Positions 32,765-43,590 of a stretch of 64,000 bases of DNA are shown here, one piece after another. Positions within the stretch are counted from its first letter, which is position 1. Each line of letters starts with the position of its first letter. Made by a program: the position numbers and the translations under genes. The stretch comes from an uncultured Tenacibaculum sp. Lineage in GTDB: Bacteria > Bacteroidota > Bacteroidia > Flavobacteriales > Flavobacteriaceae. Location of the stretch: the NCBI RefSeq assembly GCF_947502995.1, contig NZ_CANNBW010000018.1:51458-115457 (forward strand), read 5' to 3'. The notes beneath the pieces were generated by a model that saw only the letters and a list, made by a program, of their open reading frames with translations, was not told the DNA's origin and ran no database searches.

Positions 32765-34321
32765 ATGAAAAATTTATTTAAAACTTTATTGTTAATGCTT
32801 GCTTTAAATTTAGTGAGTTGTGACGATGATAAAACTACAGATCCAGTTCCTACTCCAGTAGATACAACTGTGAATTTTCAATATTTAAGTTCCATTAGTG
32901 TAGGTGGTGAAGGAGCTGCTGAAATTTCAGCATACGATAAAAAAACAAAAAAGTTGTTTGTTGTAAATGCTGAATCAAAAGAAATTTCTGTTTATAATAT
33001 TGAAAATTTAGTTGCACCTCAACAAGTTTCTTCTATTTCTGTAATGAGTGGTGCTCCAAATAGTATTTCTGCTTATGACGGTAAAATTGCTATTGCTTTA
33101 GAGGATGAAGTAAAACAAAACAATGGGAAAATTGCTTTATATAATGCAGAAAATAATACTTTAATTAATACTTACACAGTTGGAGCATTACCAGACATGG
33201 TTACTTTTTCTAAAGATGGTAAATTATTAGTTTGTGCTAATGAAGGAGAACCTAATGGTTTGTATACAAATGATCCTGAAGGTAGTGTGAGTATTATTGA
33301 TATTGAAAACAGCCAAGTAACTACATTAGATTTTAATGCATTTAATGGACAAGAAGCTTCTTTAGAAGCCAATGGGTTTAGAGTATTTGGTCCCAATGCG
33401 AATTTAGCTACAGATGTTGAACCTGAATACATTGCTATTTCAAATGATTCTAAAACTGCTTGGGTTTCTTTACAGGAAAATAATGGTATTGCTAAAATAA
33501 ATTTAGTTTCAAAATCTATTGAAGCAATTTACCCTTTAGGTTTTAAAGATTATAGCCAAGCAGGAAACGAAATCGATCCTAGTAATGAAGATGGTAAAAC
33601 TGAATTAAGAAGTGTTCCGGTTTACGGAATGTATCAACCAGATGCAATTACTTACGTAAATATAAATGGAGTTGGATATATTATCTCAGCTAACGAAGGT
33701 GATGCTAGAGAATACATTGACGATAAAGGAACAGATACTGAAGACGATGATGAAGATGTTTTTGTAAACGAAAAAAGAATCAAGAAAATTGATTTAGATC
33801 CAACTGCTTTTCCTAACGCTGCTGATTTACAAAAAGAAGAAGATTTAGGTAGATTAAAAATTGCATTAGATTTAGGTGATACCGATGGTGATGGCGATTA
33901 TGACAAGTTATATTCTTACGGTGCTCGTTCTTTCAGTATTTGGTCTGAAAACGGAACTTTAGTTTACGATAGTGGTAACAGTATTGCTAGTAAAACTTTG
34001 GAATTAACTCCTGCTAGATTTAATGATGAAGATAAAAGAAGCGATGACAAAGGTGCAGAACCAGAAGCGGTAGAAGTATTAAACATAGGTAATGAAAGAT
34101 ATATTCTTTTTGTTGGATTAGAAAGAACTGATCAGGTATTAGTTTATGATATTACAACACCTACTGCACCAACATTTTTATCAATTTTATCTCACGAAGG
34201 CGACGAAGCACCAGAAGGTCTGTTAGTTATTCCTGCAGCAGACAGTCCTAATGGAAAAGACTTAGTACTTGTTTCGAATGAAGATAGTGGAACTGTAAGT
34301 ATCTATCAGAATGTAAAATAA
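32765..34321 (+). CDS. Choice-of-anchor I lipoprotein, beta-propeller
   Basis: 518 aa from the ATG at 32765 (the frame is open a little further upstream). Lipobox LNLVSC followed by DDDK, a lipoprotein with an acidic +2 region. Propeller-like repeats (GALPDMVTFSKDGKLLVCAN, TDVEPEYIAISNDSKTAWVS) and the conserved SANEGDAREY block are typical of choice-of-anchor I (LVIVD/alkaline-phosphatase-like) proteins. An exported propeller of unknown ligand, probably surface exposed. Confidence 0.75.
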   Translation: MKNLFKTLLLMLALNLVSCDDDKTTDPVPTPVDTTVNFQYLSSISVGGEGAAEISAYDKKTKKLFVVNAESKEISVYNIENLVAPQQVSSISVMSGAPNSISAYDGKIAIALEDEVKQNNGKIALYNAENNTLINTYTVGALPDMVTFSKDGKLLVCANEGEPNGLYTNDPEGSVSIIDIENSQVTTLDFNAFNGQEASLEANGFRVFGPNANLATDVEPEYIAISNDSKTAWVSLQENNGIAKINLVSKSIEAIYPLGFKDYSQAGNEIDPSNEDGKTELRSVPVYGMYQPDAITYVNINGVGYIISANEGDAREYIDDKGTDTEDDDEDVFVNEKRIKKIDLDPTAFPNAADLQKEEDLGRLKIALDLGDTDGDGDYDKLYSYGARSFSIWSENGTLVYDSGNSIASKTLELTPARFNDEDKRSDDKGAEPEAVEVLNIGNERYILFVGLERTDQVLVYDITTPTAPTFLSILSHEGDEAPEGLLVIPAADSPNGKDLVLVSNEDSGTVSIYQNVK

Positions 34322-34342
34322 GAACTAATTTACGTATTCATA

Positions 34343-34378
34343 AAAAACAACTATTGATTCTCTTCAATAGTTGTTTTA
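34343..34378 (+). terminator. Terminator between the lipoprotein gene and der
   Basis: AACAACTATTG / CAATAGTTGTT stem with flanking A and T tracts. Confidence 0.7.
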
Positions 34379-34392
34379 TTTTATAGAAACGC

Positions 34393-34400
34393 TACCTTTG
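34393..34400 (+). promoter_or_regulatory. Promoter -7 element of der
   Basis: TACCTTTG, identical to the era element, four bases before the der ATG; a leaderless transcript is expected. Confidence 0.55.
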
Positions 34401-34404
34401 CAGC

Positions 34405-35715
34405 ATGAATAGTATTGTAGCCATTGTAGGAAGACCTAATGTAGGTAAATCTACATTATTCAACAGATTAATTAAAAGAAGAGAAGCCATTGTAGATTCT
34501 GTAAGCGGTGTAACTAGAGACCGTCATTATGGAAAATCTGAATGGAATGGAAAAGAATTCTCTGTAATTGATACTGGTGGATACATCGTAGGATCAGATG
34601 ATATTTTTGAAGGAGAAATAAGAAAACAAGTACAATTGGCTATAGATGAAGCTGATATTATTTTATTTGTTGTAGATGTAGAACAAGGTATTACTCCAAT
34701 GGATGATGCTGTTGCTAAAATTTTACGCCAAGTAGATAAACCTTTATTTATCGCAGTAAACAAAGTAGATAACGCCATGCGTGCTGCTGATGCTGTTGAA
34801 TTTTACAACTTAGGTTTAGGTGACTATCACACTATTTCATCTGTTAACGGAAGTGGAACTGGTGATTTATTAGATGCAATTGTTGAAGAAATTCCTGAAC
34901 CTGTAGAAGAAGAACAAACAGAAAATGAATTACCACGTTTTGCTGTAGTAGGTAGACCAAATGCAGGTAAATCTTCTTTTATCAACGCATTAATCGGTGA
35001 AGACAGAAATATTGTAACAAATATTGCTGGAACTACTAGAGATTCTATTGATACAAAATACAATCGTTTCGGTTTTGAATTCAATTTAGTTGATACTGCA
35101 GGAATTCGAAAGAAATCGAAAGTTAAAGAAGATTTAGAATTTTACTCTGTAATGCGTGCTGTTAGAGCCATTGAATATTGTGATATCGCAATTGTTATGG
35201 TAGATGCAACTCGTGGTTTTGAAGGACAAGATGAAAAGATATTTTGGCTTGCTGAAAAAAACAGAAAAGGTGTTGTTATTTTAGTTAACAAATGGGATTT
35301 GGTTGATAAAGAAACCAATACTATGCGTGATTTCGAAAATAAAATACGTAAAACAATAGAACCTTTTACAGATGTTCCGATCGTATTTATCTCTGCTTTA
35401 ACAAAACAAAGAATTTTTAAAGCTATAGAAACGGCTGTTGAAGTTCATGAAAACAGAAAACGTAAAATACAAACGAGTAAACTTAACGAAACTATGTTGG
35501 AGATTATGCAACAAACTCCTCCTCCAGCTACAAAAGGTAAGTTTATTAAGATTAAATACTGTATGCAGTTACCAACGCATACGCCTCAGTTTGCCTTTTT
35601 TGCGAATCTGCCACAGTATATAAAAGATCCGTATCGTAGATTTGTTGAAAATCAATTACGTGAACATTATAATTTTAACGGTGTGCCTATAAGTATTTAT
35701 TTCAGACAGAAATAA
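34405..35715 (+). CDS. der: GTPase Der (EngA)
   Basis: 436 aa with two tandem G domains (GRPNVGKST near residue 8 and GRPNAGKSS near 182; VNKVD and VNKWD) and a C-terminal KH-like domain ([22 protein letters not shown]-type end). Der is needed for 50S subunit maturation. No anomaly seen. Confidence 0.97.
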   Translation: MNSIVAIVGRPNVGKSTLFNRLIKRREAIVDSVSGVTRDRHYGKSEWNGKEFSVIDTGGYIVGSDDIFEGEIRKQVQLAIDEADIILFVVDVEQGITPMDDAVAKILRQVDKPLFIAVNKVDNAMRAADAVEFYNLGLGDYHTISSVNGSGTGDLLDAIVEEIPEPVEEEQTENELPRFAVVGRPNAGKSSFINALIGEDRNIVTNIAGTTRDSIDTKYNRFGFEFNLVDTAGIRKKSKVKEDLEFYSVMRAVRAIEYCDIAIVMVDATRGFEGQDEKIFWLAEKNRKGVVILVNKWDLVDKETNTMRDFENKIRKTIEPFTDVPIVFISALTKQRIFKAIETAVEVHENRKRKIQTSKLNETMLEIMQQTPPPATKGKFIKIKYCMQLPTHTPQFAFFANLPQYIKDPYRRFVENQLREHYNFNGVPISIYFRQK

Positions 35716-35736
35716 TATAACATTACTAATTAATTT

Positions 35737-36444
35737 TTAGTCTTCTAACTCAAAATCAATTGGTATAAAATATTCTACGTTAACAAAAGCATCATTTTGT
35801 TTACCAGGAATAAACTTAGGTAATAAAGTAACTAATCTTTCGGCTTCTTTTTCTAATAATTCAGCATTATCAGGACCAGAAGTCGTTATATTTTTTACAT
35901 AACCTTCTTTATCTACAATAAATCGCACCCAAATTCTACCTTCAATTCCTTCCGAGGCTGCATCAAATGGATAAATAAGATTTTCTAAAATATTATTTAA
36001 TATAGTTTCTTTAATACACTCTTCTTTATTGTAAATAGTATTATCAGAACATGTAATAAACACAGGTTTGTCTGTAACTTGATCGAACCTAATATAATTT
36101 TTAAGTAACACTTCTTCTGAAGTTCTCCCTTTTAAAATAGCATCTTTAGAGTTATTTTTTAAGGTTTCCTTTTTTTCTACGATAGTTTTCTGTTTAGAAA
36201 TAGCCTTTAAATTCTTCTTAATTTTTAAAATGTTAGGAGTATTTCTTCTTCGTACTACTCTGCTTCGAGTAGAAACTGTTAAATACTCTTTCTCGTTTGA
36301 TTTTTTAAACTTTTCTATAGCGCATTTCCCTATACTGTTTAAATCTTCTATTTGATTTTCTGGAGAAGTACAAACATTGTTTTGTGCATTTGCTATCGTG
36401 TAAACAAAAACAAAACAAATAGCTAAATAGTTCTTAAGTTTCAT
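35737..36444 (-). CDS. Periplasmic TonB C-terminal domain protein
   Basis: 235 aa, signal peptide (FVFVYTIANAQ). Basic middle segment (RSRVVRRRNTPNILKIKKN). The C-terminal 90 residues (IEGRIWVRFIVDKEGYVKNI, AERLVTLLPKFIPGKQ, VNVEYFIPIDFEL) are the TonB_C pattern. It lacks the usual N-terminal membrane anchor plus Pro-rich spacer, so it is an exported TonB-domain protein rather than a classic energy transducer. Confidence 0.75.
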   Translation of the reverse strand: MKLKNYLAICFVFVYTIANAQNNVCTSPENQIEDLNSIGKCAIEKFKKSNEKEYLTVSTRSRVVRRRNTPNILKIKKNLKAISKQKTIVEKKETLKNNSKDAILKGRTSEEVLLKNYIRFDQVTDKPVFITCSDNTIYNKEECIKETILNNILENLIYPFDAASEGIEGRIWVRFIVDKEGYVKNITTSGPDNAELLEKEAERLVTLLPKFIPGKQNDAFVNVEYFIPIDFELED

Positions 36445-36578
36445 AATATTGGGGGTATGATTTTTAAACTAATAAGATGGTATTTTTAAAACACTACCAA
36501 ATTCATAAGACTTTTAGTTATTCACGTAATAGTCTTTTAAGTTCCACACATATTTAATTAATGTTCTCAGTTTATACT

Positions 36579-37418
36579 TTATTCAATTCGTACTTTTTCG
36601 TACAAATTGGTTATTTTGTTAAAAGTTTTAGTTAATTGATTACTTAACTTATACATTTCAGCATCTTCATAACCTTGCTTAAACAATCTATCTGAATTAG
36701 ATGTTACACTTTCCCATAATGCTGAAACATCTCCTAAAGCTTCATCTATTCTATCATTATTAAAACTAGAAATTAGTAAATCATTTAAAGCATTATCTAA
36801 TTCTGTATATACACTTTTTAAATTCCTTTCACTTTTAGGTGTTTTTAATTCTGGTTTATTAGCAAAATAATACAAAGCTAATCGTTGCGAAAGCATACGC
36901 TGCCTCCCAGATTTATTAATAATCTGTTTTAATTCTGAATCTTCTTCTTTCACAAAAGAATCATTCGAATTTGTTTTTCCTTTAGATTCTAAAATAATAG
37001 CATTTACAACATTATTAGCATATTTTAAAATTGTAGAATTGGTATTAATAATTTTAACAGCATCGTCTTTATTTGGTTCAGATGCTAAGAACTTCTTATA
37101 CTTTTCCCAAGTATCTTTCACTTCTTTAATACGTTCTTTTGTTAAAGGAGCTTCAGTATTTTTATCAAGAATATTATTTTGTTTTTCAAATATTATCTTA
37201 GTTATTTTTAAATCTTTTTTTGCTTTAAAATCATTTGGATTACTTAAAAGGTATAAATAAATTTTACCCATTCTTTGCGTTAACATTCTTTGCTTTCCTG
37301 AAATATTAACAGCTTTATTATAGGTAAGTGCTCCATATTTTTCACTCTGACTATGGCTTAAATTAACGGTTAACATTAAAAAAACAGAAAGGGTTATATT
37401 TTTAAATATTTTTCTCAT
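36579..37418 (-). CDS. Exported protein with two PilJ-type sensor repeats
   Basis: 279 aa, signal peptide. The motif SGKQRMLTQRMGKIYLY near residue 40 is repeated as SGRQRMLSQRLALYYF near residue 165. This is the PilJ/type IV pili methyl-accepting transducer N-terminal domain, which also resembles nitrate-sensor NIT helices. There is no transmembrane or signalling output domain, so it would act as a periplasmic ligand-binding protein. Followed by a small exported-protein gene on the same strand. Confidence 0.7.
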   Translation of the reverse strand: MRKIFKNITLSVFLMLTVNLSHSQSEKYGALTYNKAVNISGKQRMLTQRMGKIYLYLLSNPNDFKAKKDLKITKIIFEKQNNILDKNTEAPLTKERIKEVKDTWEKYKKFLASEPNKDDAVKIINTNSTILKYANNVVNAIILESKGKTNSNDSFVKEEDSELKQIINKSGRQRMLSQRLALYYFANKPELKTPKSERNLKSVYTELDNALNDLLISSFNNDRIDEALGDVSALWESVTSNSDRLFKQGYEDAEMYKLSNQLTKTFNKITNLYEKVRIE

Positions 37419-37441
37419 GATGTTGTGTTTGTACTTAAGTA

Positions 37442-37801
37442 TTAATAGTCTTTAATTTGGAAGCTTGTAATTTTTCCATCTTTGGATAAATAGAGTAAAA
37501 CCAACATTGAACCATTTTCAAATTCAACTAGAAAGTTTTTCTCTTTTTCATCTTCCATAATCAACTCATAAGTCGACATTTTACCTTTATCTTTATGTAA
37601 ACTGTCTACCATTTTCCCAAACTTATCAGGACTCCATTTTCCTTTTAGTTTAGCATCAAATTTTTCGTGAATTAATGATGATTTTTTTTCATTGAGAGCT
37701 TTTTTAATTAACTCTAATGTAGTCGTGTAATCTTTTTCAGATTGAGAAAAAACCGAAGTAGATAAAAATAAAGTCAATATAGAAATAAACAAAATTTTCA
37801 T
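37442..37801 (-). CDS. Small exported DUF3887-like protein
   Basis: 119 aa from the ATG at 37801. The longer frame adds 43 codons without a plausible leader, while the inner ATG begins a good signal peptide (FISILTLFLSTSVFSQ). FDAKLKGKWSPDKFGKMVDS resembles DUF3887. A C7 run lies two bases upstream of the ATG on the coding strand. Confidence 0.6.
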   Translation of the reverse strand: MKILFISILTLFLSTSVFSQSEKDYTTTLELIKKALNEKKSSLIHEKFDAKLKGKWSPDKFGKMVDSLHKDKGKMSTYELIMEDEKEKNFLVEFENGSMLVLLYLSKDGKITSFQIKDY

Positions 37802-38229
37802 AAGGGGGGGATATTTTGTTATTAAAAATTCAGGGTATAAATATAGTGCCTTACACCATCTATTCAAAATATTTTCAATAAAAACAGTGAAAAATCTGTA
37901 AAAATTCAGGAAAACACCTTTTTTTAACATTATTTTTAAATATATGGAATTTTAAGTGTTGATTTTTCAAAAATTAACACTTCTTAACCATTGTTAACTT
38001 ATATTAACTTTATATCGTTAGTTTTTTTCGTTTTTTTGTCGAGAATTTATTGGTAAGAATAAAATGTTATGAAAAAATTGTTTTTCAATATATTCAAAAT
38101 CAGTGTTTATGATTTTTGAAATTGAGAAACATTACAATTAACCACATAAAATATACATTTCACTACATTTCGTTTTTCCATCTGAAAAGAGTCTAATATT
38201 TTTGGCGACTTTAAAATAAAAGGGGACAT
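37802..38229. other. Divergent intergenic region (428 bases)
   Basis: Promoter region between divergent genes. TAACTTTA around 38004 and the AT-rich stretch at 38190-38225 are possible -7 elements. Nothing else recognised. Confidence 0.35.
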
Positions 38230-41034
38230 ATGAAAAAAACATTGTTAATTATTGCTTTAATACTATCCTGTAGTATGTATGCTCAATCATACAAATTTAA
38301 AATATCAGGTACTATTAAATCTGAAAAGGAAAAAACAGCTATTGAAGCGGCAACAATTCATTTAGAAAAAGAAAAGGATAGCACCGTTTTATCGTATACA
38401 ATTTCTGATAACAAAGGTAATTTTTCACTAGAAGGAAAAGTATATAATAAAAATGTGAAGTTATTCATTTCATTCATTGGAATGGATGAATACAAAAAGG
38501 CGATTGTATTAGACAAGGAATCTAATATTAACTTAGGTACAATTTTATTAAAAGAAGAATCTAATCTACTAAATGAAGTCGTTGTAAAATCAAGAGCTCC
38601 AATTACCATAAAAAAGGACACATTAGAGTTTAATGTAAAATCTTTTAAGACAAAGAAAGATGCTAATGTGGAAGATTTATTAAAGAAACTACCAGGAGTT
38701 GAGGTTAACGAAGAAGGTCAAATTACAGTTAACGGAAAACCTGTAAATAAAATCTTAGTAAATGGTAAACCTTTCTTTGGAAACGATCCTACAATTGCCA
38801 CTAAGAATTTATCTAAAGAAATTATTGAAAAAGTTCAAATCACAGATACTAAATCTAAGTCTGAAGCTTTCTCTGGTGAAAAAGGAGATGCTAATAATAA
38901 AACCATTAATCTTACCATTAAAGAAGAAAACAACAAAGGTTGGTTTGGTAGAGTTGCAGCTGGTGGTGGAACAGACGAACGTTATGAAGCTGCTACTATT
39001 GTAAATAGATTCGACAATAATACTCGTTTTAGTGTTTTAGCTGGAACAAATAACATTAACTCTCCTGGATTTAGTTTTGGTGAAATCACCAAAATGTTTG
39101 GTAATTCTAATAATGTAAGCTTCTTTGGAAATGGACAATTTTCTGTTGGAGGTAGAAATTTTGGAGGCGGACAAGGTATTATAACCTCTAGAACTGGTGG
39201 AGCAACTTATGCCGATGAATATGGAAAAGGAGTTGATCTTAATGCAAATTACTTTTATTCTGGTAGTGATTCAGAGAACATAAATAGAAGTAATAGAGAA
39301 TATACTGTTCAAGTACAAGATGAAAATGATCCTACTCAAACTAGAGAACTTCGTTATTTTACAAATTCAAATTCTAGCAGCACTACAGAAAATGACAATC
39401 ATAATTTCGATGCTGATTTAGATATTGAAATAGATTCTACGTTTTTAATTAATGTTACACCTCGTTTTACGTTTAATGATAGAAGTTCAAACTTCACTCA
39501 ATCGGATGAAACATTAGATGAAAATAGAGCACTTACAAACAGGTTTTCTAGTAATTCATTTTCTACTTCAGAAGCTAAAAACTTTCAAAACAGAATCGAC
39601 ATTACTAAAAAGTTCGGTAACAAAGGTGGTTTTATTAAAGCCTCTATTACAAATCAAATTGATCAAACTGAAGGAGAAGATTTTAATAACTCAACAATTG
39701 AGACTTTTGGAACAAATGCTAACACTGAAATACGAGATCAAAAAACTGATATTACGAGTGATTTAAATGGATTTAGAACTCGTTTATCGTATCGTCAACC
39801 AATTATCGCTAAAAAGTTATTCATTAATTTAAATTATCGTTATAGAATAGACGAAAGGACTAGAGTTGAAAGTACTTTTGATTTTGATAATGCAACACAA
39901 GATTTTACAAATTTCAACACTGATTTAAGTACCAACTTTACATTTAATGATATTACAAAAACTCCATTAGTTGGAATTACATACGACACAAAATCATTTA
40001 ATTTAGATTTCGATATCGGTCAAACAATAAGAACTTTAGAAAATCAAGATGTTTTAAGACCTAATTTAAGTTTAAATAAAGACTTTAATAACGTTACTGT
40101 TGATGCTAGTATGCGTTATAGATTTCCATCTAAAGCTAGAGTTTATATCGGATATAATTTAGATAATAACGCTCCTGGGATAACACAATTACAACCTTTC
40201 ACAGATGTATCTAATCCATCTAATATTGTAACTGGTAACCCAAACCTTAGACCAAGTCAAAATCACAGAGTTTTTGCAAACTTTAATAAGTACAACTGGC
40301 AAAAAAGAACTGGATTCTTCTTCTGGGGAGGTGGAGATATTACAAACAATCAAATTGTAAGTAAAACAACAATTGGAGACGACTTAGTAAGAACAACTAC
40401 ATATGAAAACGCAGATGGAGTTTACAGTTTTTATGGAGGAGGTAGCTACAATAGAGGAATTAAATTAGATTCTGTGTCAACATTTAATATTAGAACTGGA
40501 TTAAGATTTAATGCTTCTAAAAGTTTAAATATTTTAAATGAAATAGAAAACACAACAAAAACTAACGCTATTACTCCTCGATTAGGTTTTGAGTTTAACT
40601 GGAAGAAAAAGATAGTTATAGAACCTAACTATGAAATTGCTTTTACTAACACTCGTTTTAACGCTAATAATATTGCAGATCAAAACTTTACTAGACATTC
40701 ACTTCGTATAAGAACAAGAACTAGTGTACCTAAAAAATTAGAATGGAGAAATGATGTGCGTTACACTTTTAACCCAAATGTTATTGGATTTAATAGATCA
40801 GCCTGGTTCTGGAACTCTACTCTATCGTATTCAATATTAAAAGATAAAGGTACAATTACTTTAAAAGCTTATGATGTATTAAATCAGAATACAAATGCCA
40901 GAAGAACTGTTGTTGGAAATTATGTTGAAGACTCAGAAAGTACCGTACTACAACAATATTTTATGCTTGGATTTAGTTGGAAATTTAATAGCTTAGGAAA
41001 AAAAGGAGAAGTTCGAGATTACGGATTCCATTAA
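38230..41034 (+). CDS. TonB-dependent receptor-like outer-membrane protein (OMP_b-brl_3)
   Basis: 934 aa. Signal peptide (ILSCSMYAQ), carboxypeptidase-like regulatory domain at about 25-110, a plug-like domain (LKKLPGVEVNEEGQITVNGK, ILVNGKPFFGNDP, LSKEIIEKVQI), then a large 22-strand-type barrel ending FSWKFNS. This is the OMP_b-brl_3 group of TonB-linked receptors common in Bacteroidota; the substrate is unknown. No SusD partner gene is adjacent. Confidence 0.85.
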   Translation: MKKTLLIIALILSCSMYAQSYKFKISGTIKSEKEKTAIEAATIHLEKEKDSTVLSYTISDNKGNFSLEGKVYNKNVKLFISFIGMDEYKKAIVLDKESNINLGTILLKEESNLLNEVVVKSRAPITIKKDTLEFNVKSFKTKKDANVEDLLKKLPGVEVNEEGQITVNGKPVNKILVNGKPFFGNDPTIATKNLSKEIIEKVQITDTKSKSEAFSGEKGDANNKTINLTIKEENNKGWFGRVAAGGGTDERYEAATIVNRFDNNTRFSVLAGTNNINSPGFSFGEITKMFGNSNNVSFFGNGQFSVGGRNFGGGQGIITSRTGGATYADEYGKGVDLNANYFYSGSDSENINRSNREYTVQVQDENDPTQTRELRYFTNSNSSSTTENDNHNFDADLDIEIDSTFLINVTPRFTFNDRSSNFTQSDETLDENRALTNRFSSNSFSTSEAKNFQNRIDITKKFGNKGGFIKASITNQIDQTEGEDFNNSTIETFGTNANTEIRDQKTDITSDLNGFRTRLSYRQPIIAKKLFINLNYRYRIDERTRVESTFDFDNATQDFTNFNTDLSTNFTFNDITKTPLVGITYDTKSFNLDFDIGQTIRTLENQDVLRPNLSLNKDFNNVTVDASMRYRFPSKARVYIGYNLDNNAPGITQLQPFTDVSNPSNIVTGNPNLRPSQNHRVFANFNKYNWQKRTGFFFWGGGDITNNQIVSKTTIGDDLVRTTTYENADGVYSFYGGGSYNRGIKLDSVSTFNIRTGLRFNASKSLNILNEIENTTKTNAITPRLGFEFNWKKKIVIEPNYEIAFTNTRFNANNIADQNFTRHSLRIRTRTSVPKKLEWRNDVRYTFNPNVIGFNRSAWFWNSTLSYSILKDKGTITLKAYDVLNQNTNARRTVVGNYVEDSESTVLQQYFMLGFSWKFNSLGKKGEVRDYGFH

Positions 41035-41042
41035 AACACAAC

Positions 41043-41073
41043 AAAAAGTCATCTTAAAAGATGGCTTTTTTTA
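41043..41073 (+). terminator. Terminator after the receptor gene
   Basis: AAAAGTCATCTT / AAGATGGCTTTTTTT hairpin with T run. Confidence 0.7.
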
Positions 41074-41148
41074 TTTTAAATCTGCAAGTTGTCATAGATC
41101 AATACGACTAAAAAATACATTTCGTAATTTTGCAATTACAAAAAAGAG

Positions 41149-43539
41149 ATGAAGATGACCATTAGAAGCTTTCACGATAACGTTGATTTAGAATTACCGC
41201 TACATATTAATATCAGTTTTAAAATGGTATACGACCTTTTTGAAAAGTACACTGATAATCAATACAAAACACATCCTTTTCATGAAGCGGCAAAACATAT
41301 GGTTGAGGAAATTGACAAAATTCCTGAGCTTATTAATGGGTTTTCAGATTTCTCATTACTTCAGAAACATGAAGACATTATCAACTTAGTTTTAGATCCT
41401 TTATTTCCTGAAATATTAAGTACAAACGAAATAAAAGCTGCTACAGTTCCATTTTCATTTACTTGTTTTAAGTTTACTGAACGTTTTGAAAATATTTTAA
41501 CCAATGCTGGTGACGACTATGAATTTGTAGTTCGTAATTTCGAGCAAGATGCTATGTACATTTATGCTTGTACTTTAATTTTATCATATATATACAATTA
41601 TCATGTAGATTTAAAACGTCCGTTTTATTTTGATATTCCAGATAAAACTAGCGATTTTACTAAACATTATAGAGTAGCATTTAATGGTGATTTTATGGAC
41701 ATTACTCCTACTGAAAATGCTCCAAAGATTACTGAAGACGATATTAAATTATTATTAGATAATTTTGATAATATTGAAATTTGGAAAGAAAAATTTCCAC
41801 CAAACTCCTATATTTTTAAAGGGTTTGGTATTATGAATCTTTTTGATGTTACTGCAGATGAAACTATCACTTCTATTCGCGACAATCTCGTTAGGAGAGA
41901 AGATCAAAGCATGACAGAAAAATTAAGAGATAACTTACGAGATTTTTATACTATTAAAGACTTAAAAGTTGGATATTCTGTTTTTGACATCAGTAATATT
42001 TCCGAAGGAAAAGTAAAAGTAAAAAGATCGGAAAGCATACTTCTTAATCAAGAAACTCAAATTACTTGTAATGAATATTTTTGCAATCATTTAATTAGTA
42101 AAATTTTCAGAGAAAACGAGAGTATCGTAATTTCTGATGCTAAGAATTATCACGATTTATCTGGTGGAAATAAATTTTCAAAAAACTTAGAAAATCGAGA
42201 AATTGGTAGTATTATTCTTATCCCAATTAAGAACAGTACCAATCAAGATTTAGTTCTTATAGAAATTGCTTCACCTAGAGCTTATGAATTAAACTCTGTT
42301 AATAAACAGAAACTTAAAGATATTATTCCTGTTTTTCAAGCTGCTGCAGAACGTAATTCAGAAGAATACATGAATATTCTTGAAGCAACCATTCAAGAAT
42401 ACTATACTTCTATCCATCCTGCTGTTAAATGGCGTTTTTACGAAGCTGCTGAAAACTATCAAAATGCACTTTTAGATCAGGAAGAAGATGCTAAAATCGA
42501 AAAGATCACTTTTAACGATGTTTATCCATTGTACGGACAATCAGACATTAAAGGTTCTTCTCATGCAAGAAATTTAGCCATTAAACAAGATTTAACAAAG
42601 CAGTTAAAATCTGCAATCCATGTTTTAAGAGAAGCTTGTTTAAAAGAAAACTTACCGATATATGATGAATTAATGTATCGTGTAGAAGATTATTTAGTTG
42701 AAGTTGAAAAAGGAATGAAGGCTGGCGATGAAGTTGCTATTTTAGACTTTTTGAAACGTGATATTTATCCTGTTTTTAATCATATCAAAGAAATCAACGA
42801 CGAACTTACACAGGTTGTAAATGATTACTTAGGATTGTTAGACAACAATCTTCAAGTTGTTTACGAAAAGAGAAAAGACTATGAAAATAGTGTTACTAAA
42901 CTTAATGACAAACTAGCTAAGTTTATCGATAAGAAACAAGAGGAAGCTCAAAAGATATTCCCACATTATTTTGAACGTTACAAAACAGATGGTGTAGAAT
43001 ATAATTTGTATATCGGACAATCGATTACAAAAGAAAAAAAGTACGATCCTTTATATCTTTATAATTTAAGATTATGGCAATTGCAAACCACTTACGAAAT
43101 GGAAAATGTTGCTTATAACTTGAGAAAAGATTTGGATCATGACTTACGTGTTGCATCATTAATTTTAGTTCATAGCAATCCTTTAGCTATTGAATTTAGA
43201 ATGGATGAAAAGCAATTTGATGTAGATGGTGCTTACAACATTCGTTATGAAATCATAAAAAAGAGAATCGATAAAGCACACATAAAAGGTACTACAGAAC
43301 GTTTAACAACTCCTGGAAAAATAGCCATTGTTTATTCTCAAGATAAAGATGCACAAGAATACTTAAAATATATAAAGTATTTACAATCTAAAAACCAATT
43401 AGGAAAAGTAGAGATTTTAGAATTAGAAGATTTACAAGGAGTTTCTGGATTGAAAGCTATTCGAGTAGAAGTTAAATATAATGAAGAAGAGAACTCAAAA
43501 TCTTCTTTATCTATTGATGAATTGATTAAAAAAATATAA
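41149..43539 (+). CDS. Large GAF-domain-containing cytoplasmic protein
   Basis: 796 aa, no signal peptide. A GAF-like segment lies around residues 280-400 (ITCNEYFCNHLISKIFREN, GSIILIPIKNSTNQDLVLIE), flanked by long helical regions (e.g. ELTQVVNDYLGLLDNNLQVV, YEKRKDYENSVTKLNDKLAK). It is a conserved Flavobacteriia protein lacking an obvious output domain; ligand and role unknown. TAATTTTG about 20 bases upstream is a plausible -7 box. Confidence 0.65.
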   Translation: MKMTIRSFHDNVDLELPLHINISFKMVYDLFEKYTDNQYKTHPFHEAAKHMVEEIDKIPELINGFSDFSLLQKHEDIINLVLDPLFPEILSTNEIKAATVPFSFTCFKFTERFENILTNAGDDYEFVVRNFEQDAMYIYACTLILSYIYNYHVDLKRPFYFDIPDKTSDFTKHYRVAFNGDFMDITPTENAPKITEDDIKLLLDNFDNIEIWKEKFPPNSYIFKGFGIMNLFDVTADETITSIRDNLVRREDQSMTEKLRDNLRDFYTIKDLKVGYSVFDISNISEGKVKVKRSESILLNQETQITCNEYFCNHLISKIFRENESIVISDAKNYHDLSGGNKFSKNLENREIGSIILIPIKNSTNQDLVLIEIASPRAYELNSVNKQKLKDIIPVFQAAAERNSEEYMNILEATIQEYYTSIHPAVKWRFYEAAENYQNALLDQEEDAKIEKITFNDVYPLYGQSDIKGSSHARNLAIKQDLTKQLKSAIHVLREACLKENLPIYDELMYRVEDYLVEVEKGMKAGDEVAILDFLKRDIYPVFNHIKEINDELTQVVNDYLGLLDNNLQVVYEKRKDYENSVTKLNDKLAKFIDKKQEEAQKIFPHYFERYKTDGVEYNLYIGQSITKEKKYDPLYLYNLRLWQLQTTYEMENVAYNLRKDLDHDLRVASLILVHSNPLAIEFRMDEKQFDVDGAYNIRYEIIKKRIDKAHIKGTTERLTTPGKIAIVYSQDKDAQEYLKYIKYLQSKNQLGKVEILELEDLQGVSGLKAIRVEVKYNEEENSKSSLSIDELIKKI

Positions 43540-43557
43540 TAAACAACTATATAAAAT

Positions 43558-43590
43558 AAAAAGAGCCTCAATATTGAGGCTCTTTTTATT
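43558..43590. terminator. Bidirectional terminator
   Basis: Perfect AGAGCCTCAATATTGAGGCTCT palindrome core (43562-43583) flanked by A and T tracts, between two convergent genes. Confidence 0.85.

Noticed and set aside
37804..37810. G7 run as a phase-variable switch
   Set aside because: Short and outside the coding region; no evidence of variation in one sequence.
37802..37930. Longer form of the DUF3887-like protein
   Set aside because: The extension has no signal-peptide logic and the inner ATG at 37801 begins a clean one.
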